A program made the translations under genes and the position numbers. Of a DNA stretch of 64,000 nt, positions 24,463 to 32,767 are shown piece after piece. The notes below the pieces were generated by a model. The model saw nothing but the letters and a program-made list of their open reading frames with translations. It was not told where the DNA came from and searched no databases. The first letter of the stretch is position 1; every line of letters begins with the position of its first letter. The DNA comes from Nitrospirillum pindoramense (GTDB lineage Bacteria > Pseudomonadota > Alphaproteobacteria > Azospirillales > Azospirillaceae): contig NZ_VITR01000001.1 in assembly GCF_007827955.1 (NCBI RefSeq), forward strand, positions 248,001-312,000, read 5' to 3'.

Positions 24463-25362
24463 TCATTCTATGTCCGCGCCTGCCTGTCGGGCCTCCTCCT
24501 GCAGGATGGCGATCAGGTCGGTCGCGGCGACCGAGGAGACGGCCCGCCGGCGCCGCATGGCGACCAGCGGTGTCGTCCAGCGGCCCTGGGCCAGGTCCCG
24601 GCCCATCAGGCCGGGGGCGGCGGCCACCAGGGACCGGGGAAGGATGGCCAGCATGTCCGTCGCCTCCAGCACCGAAATGGCGAAGGGCAGGGACGTGGTG
24701 CTGATGCGCGGCTGGATGGGTGGAACGCCGGCCTCGCGGAAATGCGCGTCCACCGGTTCGTCCAGCCCCTCGGGCAGCTTGCCGAATATCCACTCGGCGT
24801 CCTGCAGGTCGGTGATGGACGTGGCCTGCGACAGCACCGGATTGTCCCGCCGGCCAACGACCAGCCAGCGCTCGTCGCCCAGGGGCGTGACCATGATCTG
24901 CGGATCGACGTCGGTGCCACCCGTCGTCACCGCCAGGTCGATCTCCCCCGCCAGCAGCATCCGGACGAACTGCGGCGCCAGTCCGCCGTCAATGCGCAGG
25001 TTCAGGCGCGGATAACGCCGCTGCAACCGGATCACGGCGTTGCGGCCCACGCCGGCGGACGGCACCGGGCTCAGCGCCAACGCCAACTGGCTGGTGCTGC
25101 GCCCCAGGGCGACATCGACGTCGCGGCGGAAGTGGGACACCTCCGCCAGCACCGTCTGGGCCCTGACGCGCAACGCCTCGCCCATGCGGGTCAGCAGGAC
25201 GCCCTTGGGCGTGCGCTCCAGCAGGGGCACGCCCAGTTGCTCTTCCAGCCGCGCCAGGCTTTTGGACAGGGCCTGCTGGCTCAGTCCCCGCTTGTGCGCC
25301 GCCAGGGTGAAACTGCCGCACTCGGCCACGGCAAGGAAGTATTCGAGGTCGCGCAGTTCCAT
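24463..25362 (-). CDS. LysR-type transcriptional regulator
   Basis: 299 aa, standard LTTR length. N-terminal HTH: LRDLEYFLAVAECGSFTLAAHKRGLSQQALSKSL, wing LLERTPKGVLLT; the C-terminal periplasmic-binding-protein-like co-inducer domain follows (LRIDGGLAPQFVRMLLAGEIDLAVT). A much longer frame upstream is rejected because ATG 25362 begins exactly at the conserved MELRDLEYFL start. It lies 11 bases downstream of the membrane-protein gene and 10 bases upstream of the second GntR gene. LTTRs usually activate a nearby divergent or upstream gene with an aromatic or organic-acid co-inducer; the target is not evident. Confidence 0.92.
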   Translation of the reverse strand: MELRDLEYFLAVAECGSFTLAAHKRGLSQQALSKSLARLEEQLGVPLLERTPKGVLLTRMGEALRVRAQTVLAEVSHFRRDVDVALGRSTSQLALALSPVPSAGVGRNAVIRLQRRYPRLNLRIDGGLAPQFVRMLLAGEIDLAVTTGGTDVDPQIMVTPLGDERWLVVGRRDNPVLSQATSITDLQDAEWIFGKLPEGLDEPVDAHFREAGVPPIQPRISTTSLPFAISVLEATDMLAILPRSLVAAAPGLMGRDLAQGRWTTPLVAMRRRRAVSSVAATDLIAILQEEARQAGADIE

Positions 25363-25373
25363 GGGCACCCGTA

Positions 25374-26060
25374 TCAGAACGGCTTCACCGTGCCCAGGAA
25401 GGCCATGGTGATGATGCCAGCCCAGTAGAAGTAAGCCAGCTTGCGCGAGAAAGCCATGAGCGAGGCCAGCCGGTTCTCCAGCTCGGGCGTCGATCCCTCC
25501 GTCGCCAGCTTGCGGAAGGCCATGACCCAGTCGCGCATGACGTAGCGCAGGATCAGGCCGATGACCAGCAGGCCGGAGAAGATGGTCGCCTTGGCCGCGT
25601 ACCAGTGGGCGGTGAACGGCCCGCCGGTGATCAGGCTGTAGACGCCCGTCAGGAACAGCGCCGGGATGACGACGTAGCGGATGGCCTCGTCCGTCTTGGT
25701 CAGAAGGATGCCCAGGTCCGTGCCGCGCTTGAAGAAGGCGGTCAGCGCCAGGCCGACCCAGCAGGCCACGAAGATCCACATGCCCACTAGCCAGGGGCCG
25801 CCCAGCGGCTGGGTCCCCAGGTTGTAGCCCATGTGCAGGCCCAGCGGCAGCAGCAGGATGATGCCCGTGCGCGGCAGGATGTCGATGCGGTACGCCGTTT
25901 CCATGTGGCGGCGGCGCTCATCCAGCGTCAGCGCGGGGTTGGCGATGTTGCGCGCGGCGTTGAACACGCCCCACTCGCCGCCCAGCCAATAGGCCATGGC
26001 GATGATGTGCAGCCACCGCAGCAGCAGGTGCTGATCCAAATACATTCCCAGCAATTCCAT
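25374..26060 (-). CDS. Integral membrane protein (DUF2269/CopD-like)
   Basis: 228 aa with about five to six hydrophobic helices: LLLRWLHIIAMAYWLGGEWG (helix 1 with a His in the CopD-like RWLHI context), TGIILLLPLGLHMGY, VGMWIFVACWVGLALTAF, VIPALFLTGVYSLITG, ATIFSGLLVIGLIL and FYWAGIITMAFLG. Histidines in helices 1 and 2 could bind haem or copper, as in related small membrane proteins. No signal peptide. It heads a leftward gene group with the LysR and GntR genes. The family is uncharacterised and I infer no function beyond membrane location. Confidence 0.65.
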   Translation of the reverse strand: MELLGMYLDQHLLLRWLHIIAMAYWLGGEWGVFNAARNIANPALTLDERRRHMETAYRIDILPRTGIILLLPLGLHMGYNLGTQPLGGPWLVGMWIFVACWVGLALTAFFKRGTDLGILLTKTDEAIRYVVIPALFLTGVYSLITGGPFTAHWYAAKATIFSGLLVIGLILRYVMRDWVMAFRKLATEGSTPELENRLASLMAFSRKLAYFYWAGIITMAFLGTVKPF

Positions 26061-26434
26061 GACGTGCCTGTACCCTGTCGTCGATGCCCCCGCCTTGCGC
26101 GGGGGCTGGTTCTCCGGCGGCGCCGGTGGGGCGAGACCCCTTTATGTCCAGACATATTCGGAATTGGTGCGGCCGGCGGTCCAATCACCGGCGGTAGAAT
26201 CCGCACAAATGGCGCTTGTGGGTCTTCACATCTTGAGTTTGTGGCAAAGGACAACTGGATGTGGGTACGGGCCCGGTATCCCGATCTACCCTTTCATTGG
26301 GCGGCATCGTCATGCCTTCCCCGTCCTCGCAAGAAGGGACGGCGGAACGGCGCCGCCCTGGGGTGGCGATGGCGGGATGGTCATGACGGGCGGGAACGCC
26401 CAAGGGACATCCGCATTATGTGGAGGCGATGATT
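26061..26434. other. Divergent intergenic region of 374 bases without a gene
   Basis: Lies between the membrane-protein gene (minus) and the methyltransferase gene (plus). I find no credible small gene. A short inverted repeat CCGTCC (26321-26326) / GGACGG (26337-26342) is present. No copy of GRYATA-N4-TATRYC and no recognisable SAM or SAH riboswitch. Confidence 0.5.
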
Positions 26435-27688
26435 ATGGACGGTTCTGCAAAAGCGGTTACCAAGGGGGCGCCGGTGGCGACCCAGGGGAGCTATGACGGC
26501 CCGCCGGATTACCGCGTGGTCGGCAAGCACGGCATTTTCCCCAAGCTGACCCATGACGAGGTCGAACGGTTCAATTTCCTGGCGCAGATGAACCGCCACC
26601 TGGCCGCGCGGGTGCTTCCGGGCGTCAAGGCGGCGTTCGACACCCGGGTGGAACCGGCCTTCAAGTCCGAACACGGGCGGGATTTCAAGGATCGGCATGA
26701 GGTGCGCCGCGCCCTGGCCAAGGATCCCTACTGGCGCCTGTGGTCGGCGCTGCGCCGCTCCACCATGGAGATCCGGCAGCAGGCGGGCCGCTGGGCCACC
26801 CTGCGGCAGCGCGAGGAATTGGCGCAGCGCGCCCAGGCGCTGATCGGCGATGACCAGGACCGCTTGGTCCTGGATCCGGCCATGCCGCTGCCGCGCTATA
26901 TCGCCGCCATCGACCACCACTGCATGCCCGGCAGCTATCACACCGAATATGGGCCCGGCGACGTGGCCAACGCCGCCAACTATGACTCCGGCCTGTTCGC
27001 CACCACCGGCGGCATGCTGGGCCGCTACAATGACGGCGGCGGCCAGGCGGTGGTCCAGTGGGTCAAGGCCAACCTGCCGGACTTCAAGCCCAAGCGCATC
27101 CTCGACATCGGCTGCGGTCTGGGCCACAACGCGGTGCCCATCGCCCAGGCCTTCCCGGACGCGGAGGTGGTGGCGGTGGACGTGGGCGCGCCCATGCTGC
27201 GCTACGGCCTGGCCCGCGCCAAGAGCCTGGGTGTGAACAACATCCGCTTCGTCCAGGCCAACGTGGAAAGCCTGCCGCAGTTCGCCGACGGGGGTTTCGA
27301 CTGGGTGCAGTCGACGATGTTCCTGCATGAGACCAGCTACGCGTCCATGAAGCGGATCTTCGCCGAATCCTTCCGCCTGCTAGCCCCTGGCGGCTTCGTT
27401 CTGCATGTGGAACAACCGCAGTACGCCCCCACCATGCCGTTGTTCGAGCAGGCGATGCGCGATTGGGACGCCTTCTACAACGCGGAACCCTTCTGGACCA
27501 AGATGCACGAGGTGGACCTCGACGCCTGGATGGCGGAGGCCGGCTTCCCGGCGGAAACCATCCTGCATGGCGGCGTGATGGCGGTGGTGGACACCACCCT
27601 GTTCCCCGACGTGGCCCAGGAAAAGGGCGAGGATTACGGACGCAAGGCCGCCTGGCATGTCGTGGGCGCCCGCAAGGAGGTGGTGTGA
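26435..27688 (+). CDS. Class I SAM-dependent methyltransferase
   Basis: 417 aa, longer than a minimal methyltransferase because of a helical N-terminal region of about 200 residues. The SAM-binding motif I is ILDIGCGLGHNA (about 221-232), with VVAVDVGAPML as motif II, ANVESLPQ as motif post-II and LLAPGGFVLHVE as motif post-III. The upstream region carries IDHHCMPGSYHTEYG, two histidines and a cysteine that may form a metal or substrate site. GGAGG at 26422-26426 favours ATG 26435 over GTG 26420 and ATG 26429. The next gene overlaps by one base (TGATG) and is probably its partner. Substrate unknown; not evidently part of the palindrome regulon. Confidence 0.85.
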   Translation: MDGSAKAVTKGAPVATQGSYDGPPDYRVVGKHGIFPKLTHDEVERFNFLAQMNRHLAARVLPGVKAAFDTRVEPAFKSEHGRDFKDRHEVRRALAKDPYWRLWSALRRSTMEIRQQAGRWATLRQREELAQRAQALIGDDQDRLVLDPAMPLPRYIAAIDHHCMPGSYHTEYGPGDVANAANYDSGLFATTGGMLGRYNDGGGQAVVQWVKANLPDFKPKRILDIGCGLGHNAVPIAQAFPDAEVVAVDVGAPMLRYGLARAKSLGVNNIRFVQANVESLPQFADGGFDWVQSTMFLHETSYASMKRIFAESFRLLAPGGFVLHVEQPQYAPTMPLFEQAMRDWDAFYNAEPFWTKMHEVDLDAWMAEAGFPAETILHGGVMAVVDTTLFPDVAQEKGEDYGRKAAWHVVGARKEVV

Positions 27689-28041
27689 TGTCGATCCAAG
27701 AAGCCCTGGCCCGCGCGTCGGCCAAGCCCACGGGCAAGCGTCCCCGCTTCCTGGAAAGCTGGGAGAATGAGCGCCTGCTGTGCATCACCATGGCGCTGGC
27801 CAGCGAACTGTCGGTGACCCGCCTGCGCCTGGACACGCTGGAACGCCTACTGGCCTCCAAAGGCCTGGTTCTGCCGTCCGAGGTGGAGGACTTCGCCCCC
27901 AGCAAGGTCGAGGCGGCCGAGCGCGCGCTGTGGCAGCAGGAGTTCCTGGCCCGCATCCTGCGCGTCGTCCAGCAGGAGGAAGAGGCGCTGACCGATCATG
28001 ACGGCAGCAGCGAGGACATCGCCGAGGAACTGGCCCGCTGA
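27688..28041 (+). CDS. Small conserved helical protein partnered with the methyltransferase
   Basis: 117 aa, no signal or membrane segment. I do not recognise a family. It is almost entirely helical, with ENERLLCITMALASELSVTRLRLDTLERLLASKG suggesting a coiled-coil or dimerisation helix, and an acidic C-terminus (EEEALTDHDGSSEDIAEEL). AAGGAGG at 27674-27680 and the overlap of its ATG with the methyltransferase stop make co-translation very likely. A subunit or regulator of the methyltransferase is the simplest reading. A terminator follows. Confidence 0.7.
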   Translation: MSIQEALARASAKPTGKRPRFLESWENERLLCITMALASELSVTRLRLDTLERLLASKGLVLPSEVEDFAPSKVEAAERALWQQEFLARILRVVQQEEEALTDHDGSSEDIAEELAR

Positions 28042-28068
28042 CGCGGGACTGCCTGGCGCATGAGGGAA

Positions 28069-28107
28069 GGGCGCCGGTCCGCGGGGGGATCGGCGCCCTT
28101 CTTCTTA
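28069..28107 (+). terminator. Intrinsic terminator after the methyltransferase operon
   Basis: GGGCGCCG (28069-28076), fourteen-base loop, CGGCGCCC (28091-28098), then TTCTTCTTAT. It also lies downstream of the convergent lyase gene ending at 28158. Confidence 0.8.
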
Positions 28108-28157
28108 TGGGCGGCCCGGTCGCGCCTGGCCGCCCCCCGGTTCTCCCCGGGCGGGGG

Positions 28158-29102
28158 TCAGGCGCCGTAGGCGGAACCGGGAACGTAGCCCTTGGGCAGG
28201 CCGGCGTCGGGCGTGAAGCCGTACAGCTCCACCTCCGGCAGGGCGGCGCGCACCACCTGGCGCACGGCCAGCAGGCGCTCCAGGTCGATGCCGGTGTCAT
28301 AGCCCATGGCCGCCAGCATGAAGGCCAGATCCTCGGTGACGATGTTGCCCGACGCGCCGGGAGCGAAGGGGCAGCCGCCAATCCCCCCCAGCGAGCTGTC
28401 GAGGGTGGTGATTCCTTCCTCCAGCGCCGCCAGGGCGTTGGCCAGGCCCAGGCCACGGGTGTTGTGCAAATGCACGCCGGTGCAGGCGGCATCGCCCACC
28501 ACCCCACGCACGCTGCGGATCAGCCGCCGCACCTGGGCCGGGTTGGCATAGCCCGTGGTGTCGGACAGGCCGACCTCATCGCAGCCGGCGGCCATCAGCG
28601 CCTCGGCCAGGGACAGGACCTTGGCCTCGGGCACGATGCCCTCCAGCGTGCAGCCGAAGGCGGTGGACAGGCCGCCCTCCAGCTTGGGCCGGCTTCCCTC
28701 GGGCTGTTCCCGGATCAGGGCGGCGATGGCGGCCGTCTCCTCCAGCATCTGCGCGTGGGTGCGGCGCACGTTGCGCAGGCTGTGGGTTTCGCTGACCGAC
28801 AGCGGGATGGTGATCTTGTGCGCCCCGGTCGCCACGGCGGCCTGCGCACCCTTCAGGTTGGGCACCAGCACCGCCACGGTCAGGCCGGGGATGGTGCGGG
28901 CATAGGCGACGATCTCCGCCGTGTCCGCCAGTTGCGGCAGGATCTTGGCGGGGACGAAGGACCCGACCTCGATCTCCCGCACGCCGGCGGCGGCCTCCGC
29001 CGCGATCCACGCCTTCTTGGCCTCGGTGGGCATGAGGGCGCTGATGCTTTGCAGGCCGTCGCGCGGTCCCACCTCTGAAATCTCGATGGCCGTGCCGCTC
29101 AT
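28158..29102 (-). CDS. HMG-CoA lyase family enzyme, possibly (R)-citramalyl-CoA lyase
   Basis: 314 aa TIM-barrel lyase of the DRE-TIM superfamily, cleaving a 3-hydroxyacyl-CoA to acetyl-CoA plus a keto compound. The metal and catalytic residues are seen in VGPRDGLQ (about residues 11-18), VGSFVPAKILPQ (about 47-58), VHLHNTRG (about 220) and the catalytic-cysteine loop GGCPFAPGASGN (about 254-265). It ends an operon of LeuC-like, LeuD-like and CaiB-like genes, 30 bases after the last. In Chloroflexus the (R)-citramalyl-CoA lyase belongs to this family and is paired with a CaiB-type succinyl-CoA:citramalate CoA-transferase, which suggests citramalyl-CoA as the substrate. HMG-CoA in leucine breakdown is the alternative, but no other leucine genes are here. 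Confidence 0.9.
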   Translation of the reverse strand: MSGTAIEISEVGPRDGLQSISALMPTEAKKAWIAAEAAAGVREIEVGSFVPAKILPQLADTAEIVAYARTIPGLTVAVLVPNLKGAQAAVATGAHKITIPLSVSETHSLRNVRRTHAQMLEETAAIAALIREQPEGSRPKLEGGLSTAFGCTLEGIVPEAKVLSLAEALMAAGCDEVGLSDTTGYANPAQVRRLIRSVRGVVGDAACTGVHLHNTRGLGLANALAALEEGITTLDSSLGGIGGCPFAPGASGNIVTEDLAFMLAAMGYDTGIDLERLLAVRQVVRAALPEVELYGFTPDAGLPKGYVPGSAYGA

Positions 29103-29132
29103 CGTTCGTATCCTTCGTGCTGCGATCGGGGA

Positions 29133-30362
29133 TCAGCCGGCGGCCAGGCCGCGGGCCAGCAGGTCCGCGACCTCCGCCTCGCCATAGCCCAGGCCGGCCA
29201 GCACCTCACGCGTATGCTCACCCGGCTTGGCCAGATCCCGCACCACCCCGGGGCGCTGGCCGTCCAGTTCCACCGGCAGGGCCGGCAGGCGGATGGGCCG
29301 GTCATCCGGCAGCGTCAGGTCCAGCAGCCCGCCGGCGGCGTTCAGGTGCGCGTCGTCGAACAGGTCTTCCGGCCGGTTGATAGGGGCGAACGGCAGGCCG
29401 ATGGCCTCCAGCCGCTGCAACAGGTCGGCCTTGTCGAAGTCCGCGAACAGGGCTTGAACGCGGGGCACCAGGCGGTCGCGGGCCTGCACCCGGCCGGTGT
29501 TGCGTGCCAGGGTCTCATCCGCCAGCAAATCTTCCAACCCGAAGGATTTGCAGAAAGCCTGCCACTGCCCGTCCGTCACCACGCCGACGAAGACCTGTTC
29601 GCCATCGCGGGTGGTGAACAGGTCATAGATGGCCCAGGCGGAGATGCGGACGGGCATGGGACGGGGGGCGACACCTGTGACCACCTTCTGCGCCATGTGC
29701 TGCCCCACCATGAAGACGCAGTTCTCGAACAGGGCGCTTTTCACCGTCTGGCCCCGGCCCAGCTTGCCGCGCTGGATCAGGGCCGCCAGCACGCCGATGA
29801 CCCCGAACAGCCCGCCCATGACGTCGATCACCGACGAGCCGGCGCGCAACGGCCGGCCCGGCGGGCCGGTCATGTAGGCCAGCCCGCCCATCATCTGCGC
29901 CACCTCATCCAGGGCGGCGCGGTGTTCATAGGGCCCCGACAGAAAGCCCTTGGCCGAGCAATAGACCAGGCCGGGGTTCAGGGCGGCCATGGCCGCCTCG
30001 CCGAAGCCCAGGGCCTCCATGGCGCCAGGGCGGAAGTTTTCCACCAGCACGTCCGCCTGGGCGATCAGGCGCAGCGCCGCCTCCCGGCCCTCCGGCGACT
30101 TCAGGTCCAGGCAGACGCTGCGCTTGTTGCGATTGTACATGGGGAAATAGCCGGCGCCCGACCCCATCAGTCGGCGCGTGTTGTCGCCGGCCATGGGCTC
30201 GACCTTCACTACGTCGGCGCCCAGGTCGCCCAGCACCAGGCCGACCGCGGGCCCCATCACCATATGGGTGAACTCGACGACCTTCAGGCCGCTCAGCGGC
30301 AGGGCGGCATGGCCGGCCGCGTCGTTAGGGGTCGCGTCGGTGGGGGCCGCTTCATTAGGCAT
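29133..30362 (-). CDS. Class III CoA-transferase (CaiB/BaiF family)
   Basis: 409 aa, full-length. Family signatures: LSGLKVVEFTHMVMGPAVG at the N-terminus, DLGADVVKVEP (about residues 47-57), NRNKRSVCLDLKSPEGR (about 76-92), and the catalytic aspartate expected in the YDEVAQMMGGLAYMTG-like stretch (here LDEVAQMMG, about residue 152 on; the residue before it is Leu-Asp). It transfers CoA from a donor such as succinyl-CoA to a dicarboxylate. It lies between the LeuD-like and HMG-CoA-lyase-like genes with short spacings (18 and 30 bases), so a citramalate or 2-methylmalate CoA-transferase is the natural reading. The true acceptor cannot be read from sequence. Confidence 0.88.
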   Translation of the reverse strand: MPNEAAPTDATPNDAAGHAALPLSGLKVVEFTHMVMGPAVGLVLGDLGADVVKVEPMAGDNTRRLMGSGAGYFPMYNRNKRSVCLDLKSPEGREAALRLIAQADVLVENFRPGAMEALGFGEAAMAALNPGLVYCSAKGFLSGPYEHRAALDEVAQMMGGLAYMTGPPGRPLRAGSSVIDVMGGLFGVIGVLAALIQRGKLGRGQTVKSALFENCVFMVGQHMAQKVVTGVAPRPMPVRISAWAIYDLFTTRDGEQVFVGVVTDGQWQAFCKSFGLEDLLADETLARNTGRVQARDRLVPRVQALFADFDKADLLQRLEAIGLPFAPINRPEDLFDDAHLNAAGGLLDLTLPDDRPIRLPALPVELDGQRPGVVRDLAKPGEHTREVLAGLGYGEAEVADLLARGLAAG

Positions 30363-30380
30363 GACAGAACCTCGGCATGA

Positions 30381-30983
30381 TCAAATCCAGGAATGACGGC
30401 GCAGATGCTCCGCCTCGAAGGTCAGGATGGCGGGCAGGCGCTTCAGCGTGACGCCGATCGGGTCCAGCCCTTCCAGCAGCATCTGCCGGTCGGCCGGCGG
30501 AATGGCGAAGGTCAGCACCTCCCCCGACGGCATGGTCAGGGACAGCGCCTCGAGATCGACGGTCACGGGGCGGGGATCGGCGGCGTTGGCCAGGGCGGCC
30601 ACGCGTTCCTCCGGCAGGACCAGGGGCAGGATGCCGTTGCGCACGCAGTTGCCTTGGAAGATCGCCCCGAAGGACGGGGCGATGACGCAGCGGACGCCAT
30701 AGTCCTTCAGGGCCCACACCGCATGCTCGCGCGAGGAGCCGCAGCCGAAGTTGGCGCCGCCGATCAGGATGGGCGCCTTCTCGAAGGGCGGACGGTTCAG
30801 GATGAAGTCGGGGTTGGGCACACGGGCAGCCACGTCGCTGTAGCGCCAGTCGGCGAACAAGCCCTCGCCCAGTCCTTCCTTGGACACCCGCTTCATCTCG
30901 CGTGAGGGGATGATGGCGTCGGTGTCGATGTTGGGGCGGTACAGGGGGGCGGCCACGCCGGTCAGGCGGATGAACTTCTCCAT
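30381..30983 (-). CDS. LeuD-like small subunit of an aconitase-family hydratase (first pair)
   Basis: 200 aa, the usual LeuD length. The swivel-domain motifs are intact: NIDTDAIIPSRE (about residues 18-29) and GANFGCGSSREHAVWALKDYG (about 76-96), followed by APSFGAIFQGNCVRNGILP. Together with the LeuC-like protein encoded 4 bases upstream it forms a heterodimeric [4Fe-4S] hydro-lyase. Sequence alone does not separate isopropylmalate isomerase from maleate, citraconate or dimethylmaleate hydratase, but the neighbours (CoA-transferase and lyase, no leuA or leuB) argue against leucine biosynthesis. Confidence 0.88.
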   Translation of the reverse strand: MEKFIRLTGVAAPLYRPNIDTDAIIPSREMKRVSKEGLGEGLFADWRYSDVAARVPNPDFILNRPPFEKAPILIGGANFGCGSSREHAVWALKDYGVRCVIAPSFGAIFQGNCVRNGILPLVLPEERVAALANAADPRPVTVDLEALSLTMPSGEVLTFAIPPADRQMLLEGLDPIGVTLKRLPAILTFEAEHLRRHSWI

Positions 30984-30987
30984 GGCC

Positions 30988-32415
30988 TCAAGCCTTTGCC
31001 GCTGGGGGAAGCAGGGCTTGCACCCTGGCGTCGGCCAGCCGCCCGGCGATGGCGGAGGCGGCGACGGTGGTCGGACTGGCCAGGTGGGAGCGTGTGCCCG
31101 GCCCTTGCCGGTTTTCGAAATTGCGGTTGGTCGTGGTCACCACCCGTTGCGATTGGCCGAAATGCTCGCCGCCGGCGAAGAAGCACATGGAACAGCCGCT
31201 TTCGCGCCATTCGAACCCGGCATCCAGGAACACGGTGTGCAGGCCTTCCGCCTCGGCCGCCGCCTTCACCCGCATTGACCCCGGAACGCAGATGGCGCGC
31301 ACGCCGGGTGCCACCTTGCGGCCGCGCAGCACCTCGGCCGCCGCGCGCAGGTCGGACAGGCGGCTGTTGGTGCAACTGCCGATGAAGGCGCCGTCGATGG
31401 GCAGGCCGGCCAGGGATTGTCCCGGCGTCAGGTCCATATAGGCCAGGGCCCGGCGCCAGGCGGTGGCCGCCGTGGCATCGCGCGCCTCCTCCAGCGCGGG
31501 TACGCGGCTGTCGATGGGAACGGCGTGCTGGGGGCTGGTGCCCCAGGTGACATAGGGGGCGATGTCGGCGCAGTTGATGACGATCTCGCGGTCGAAGACG
31601 GCGTCGTCGTCGCTGCGCAGCTCCGCCCAATCCGCGACGGCCGCCGCCCAGTCGGCCCCCTTGGGGGCGCGCGGGCGGCCGTCGATCCAGGCGAGGGTCT
31701 TGGCGTCGGGCGCGCACAGGCCCGTCCAGGCCGCGAACTCCACCGCCATGTTGCACAGCGTCATGCGGCCCTCGATGGACAGGGCGCTGACGGCCGGCCC
31801 GCTGAACTCCACGGCGTGGCCGGCGCCGCCGTCGGCGCCGTGCGTGGCGATCAGGTGCAGGATCATGTCCTTCGGCCCCACGCCGGCGCCCAGCGCGCCC
31901 TCGAAGCGCACGCGCATCTGCCGGGGCCGGCGTACCACCAGGGTCTGGGTCGCCAGGGCGTGCGCGGCCTCGCTGGAGCCGATGCCCCAGGCCAGCGCGC
32001 CCAGGCCGCCCTGGGTGCAGGTGTGGCTGTCGGGGCAGACCACGGTCAGGCCGGGCAGGGCGATGCCCTGCTCGGGCGACACGACATGCACGATGCCCTG
32101 GTCGTCCTGGCCGATGTCGAACACATGGATGCCGGCGGCGGCGGCGCCCGCGCGCGTCTCGCGGATGAAGGCCGTGCCGCCGGGCATGACCGTGTCGTCC
32201 CCGCGGCCCGGGCGGGTGTCGACGATATGGTCCATGCAGACGAAGGCGCGCCCGGGATGACGCACGGCGCGTCCGGTCTCCGCCAGCTCCTTCAAGGCGA
32301 TGGAGCCCGTGCGCTCATGCAGCAGCACGCGGTCGACGTACAGCAGATCCGTGCCATCGCCCAGGTCGGCGACACGGTGCCGCGACCATAGCTTCTCAAC
32401 CAGTGTCGATCCCAT
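30988..32415 (-). CDS. LeuC-like large subunit of an aconitase-family hydratase (first pair)
   Basis: 475 aa, matching LeuC length. The three iron-sulfur cluster cysteines are present: one in FIGSCTNSRL (about residue 346) and two in SGCSMCFF (about 406 and 409). Other signatures are DHIVDT (about 61), CPDSHTCTQGGLGALAWGIG (about 129-148) and TWGTSPQH. The start ATG 32415 opens the conserved STLVEKLW. It is the first gene of a leftward operon LeuC-LeuD-CaiB-HMGL, with operator G about 45 bases upstream in a region shared with HyuA. I infer hydration of a maleate-type acid such as citraconate to 2-methylmalate. Confidence 0.9.
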   Translation of the reverse strand: MGSTLVEKLWSRHRVADLGDGTDLLYVDRVLLHERTGSIALKELAETGRAVRHPGRAFVCMDHIVDTRPGRGDDTVMPGGTAFIRETRAGAAAAGIHVFDIGQDDQGIVHVVSPEQGIALPGLTVVCPDSHTCTQGGLGALAWGIGSSEAAHALATQTLVVRRPRQMRVRFEGALGAGVGPKDMILHLIATHGADGGAGHAVEFSGPAVSALSIEGRMTLCNMAVEFAAWTGLCAPDAKTLAWIDGRPRAPKGADWAAAVADWAELRSDDDAVFDREIVINCADIAPYVTWGTSPQHAVPIDSRVPALEEARDATAATAWRRALAYMDLTPGQSLAGLPIDGAFIGSCTNSRLSDLRAAAEVLRGRKVAPGVRAICVPGSMRVKAAAEAEGLHTVFLDAGFEWRESGCSMCFFAGGEHFGQSQRVVTTTNRNFENRQGPGTRSHLASPTTVAASAIAGRLADARVQALLPPAAKA

Positions 32416-32767
32416 TCGCGGTGGTGTTCCAGTCCCTAGCTAATCGGTGTTCCATCAAATGGCATAATGATATACTCTTTATCAACTCCTTCCTTCGGGC
32501 TACCTGCAAATGTGCGGATGATCCTGGGGGAAGGTGGGGCGCCACCGCCGGACAGCCGCGCCGTCCGGGGCCAGGGCGCCCTTGAAGCCGGGCCAGTTGA
32601 CCGCAAAAGCCGTTCCCGTGGGATCGCCATAGCGTCTGAAAACCGCAGGGTGGACAGATCGGCGCTTGGTCCGCGCGGGGGTGCGGGGGCGGGGAATACG
32701 GTGGCCCGATCCCGCGGGGGCGCGGCGCGGTCGCGCCCCATCGCGCTAACAACAGTTCGGGGACGAC
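32416..32767. other. Divergent promoter region of 352 bases between the LeuC and HyuA operons
   Basis: No credible gene. The left 70 bases are AT-rich and hold operator G; the rest is GC-rich leader up to HyuA, long enough for an extended 5' untranslated region. No recognisable riboswitch. Confidence 0.6.
32461..32476. promoter_or_regulatory. Inverted-repeat operator G in the LeuC/HyuA divergent region
   Basis: GGCATA-ATGA-TATACT, one mismatch from GRYATA-N4-TATRYC; the left half is identical to the left half of operator D. TTGATA on the minus strand (32485-32480) may be a -35 element for the LeuC operon. Confidence 0.55.

Noticed and set aside
26061-26434. SAM or SAH riboswitch ahead of the methyltransferase
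   Set aside because: Only one short hairpin is seen; no conserved core or pseudoknot pattern could be recognised.
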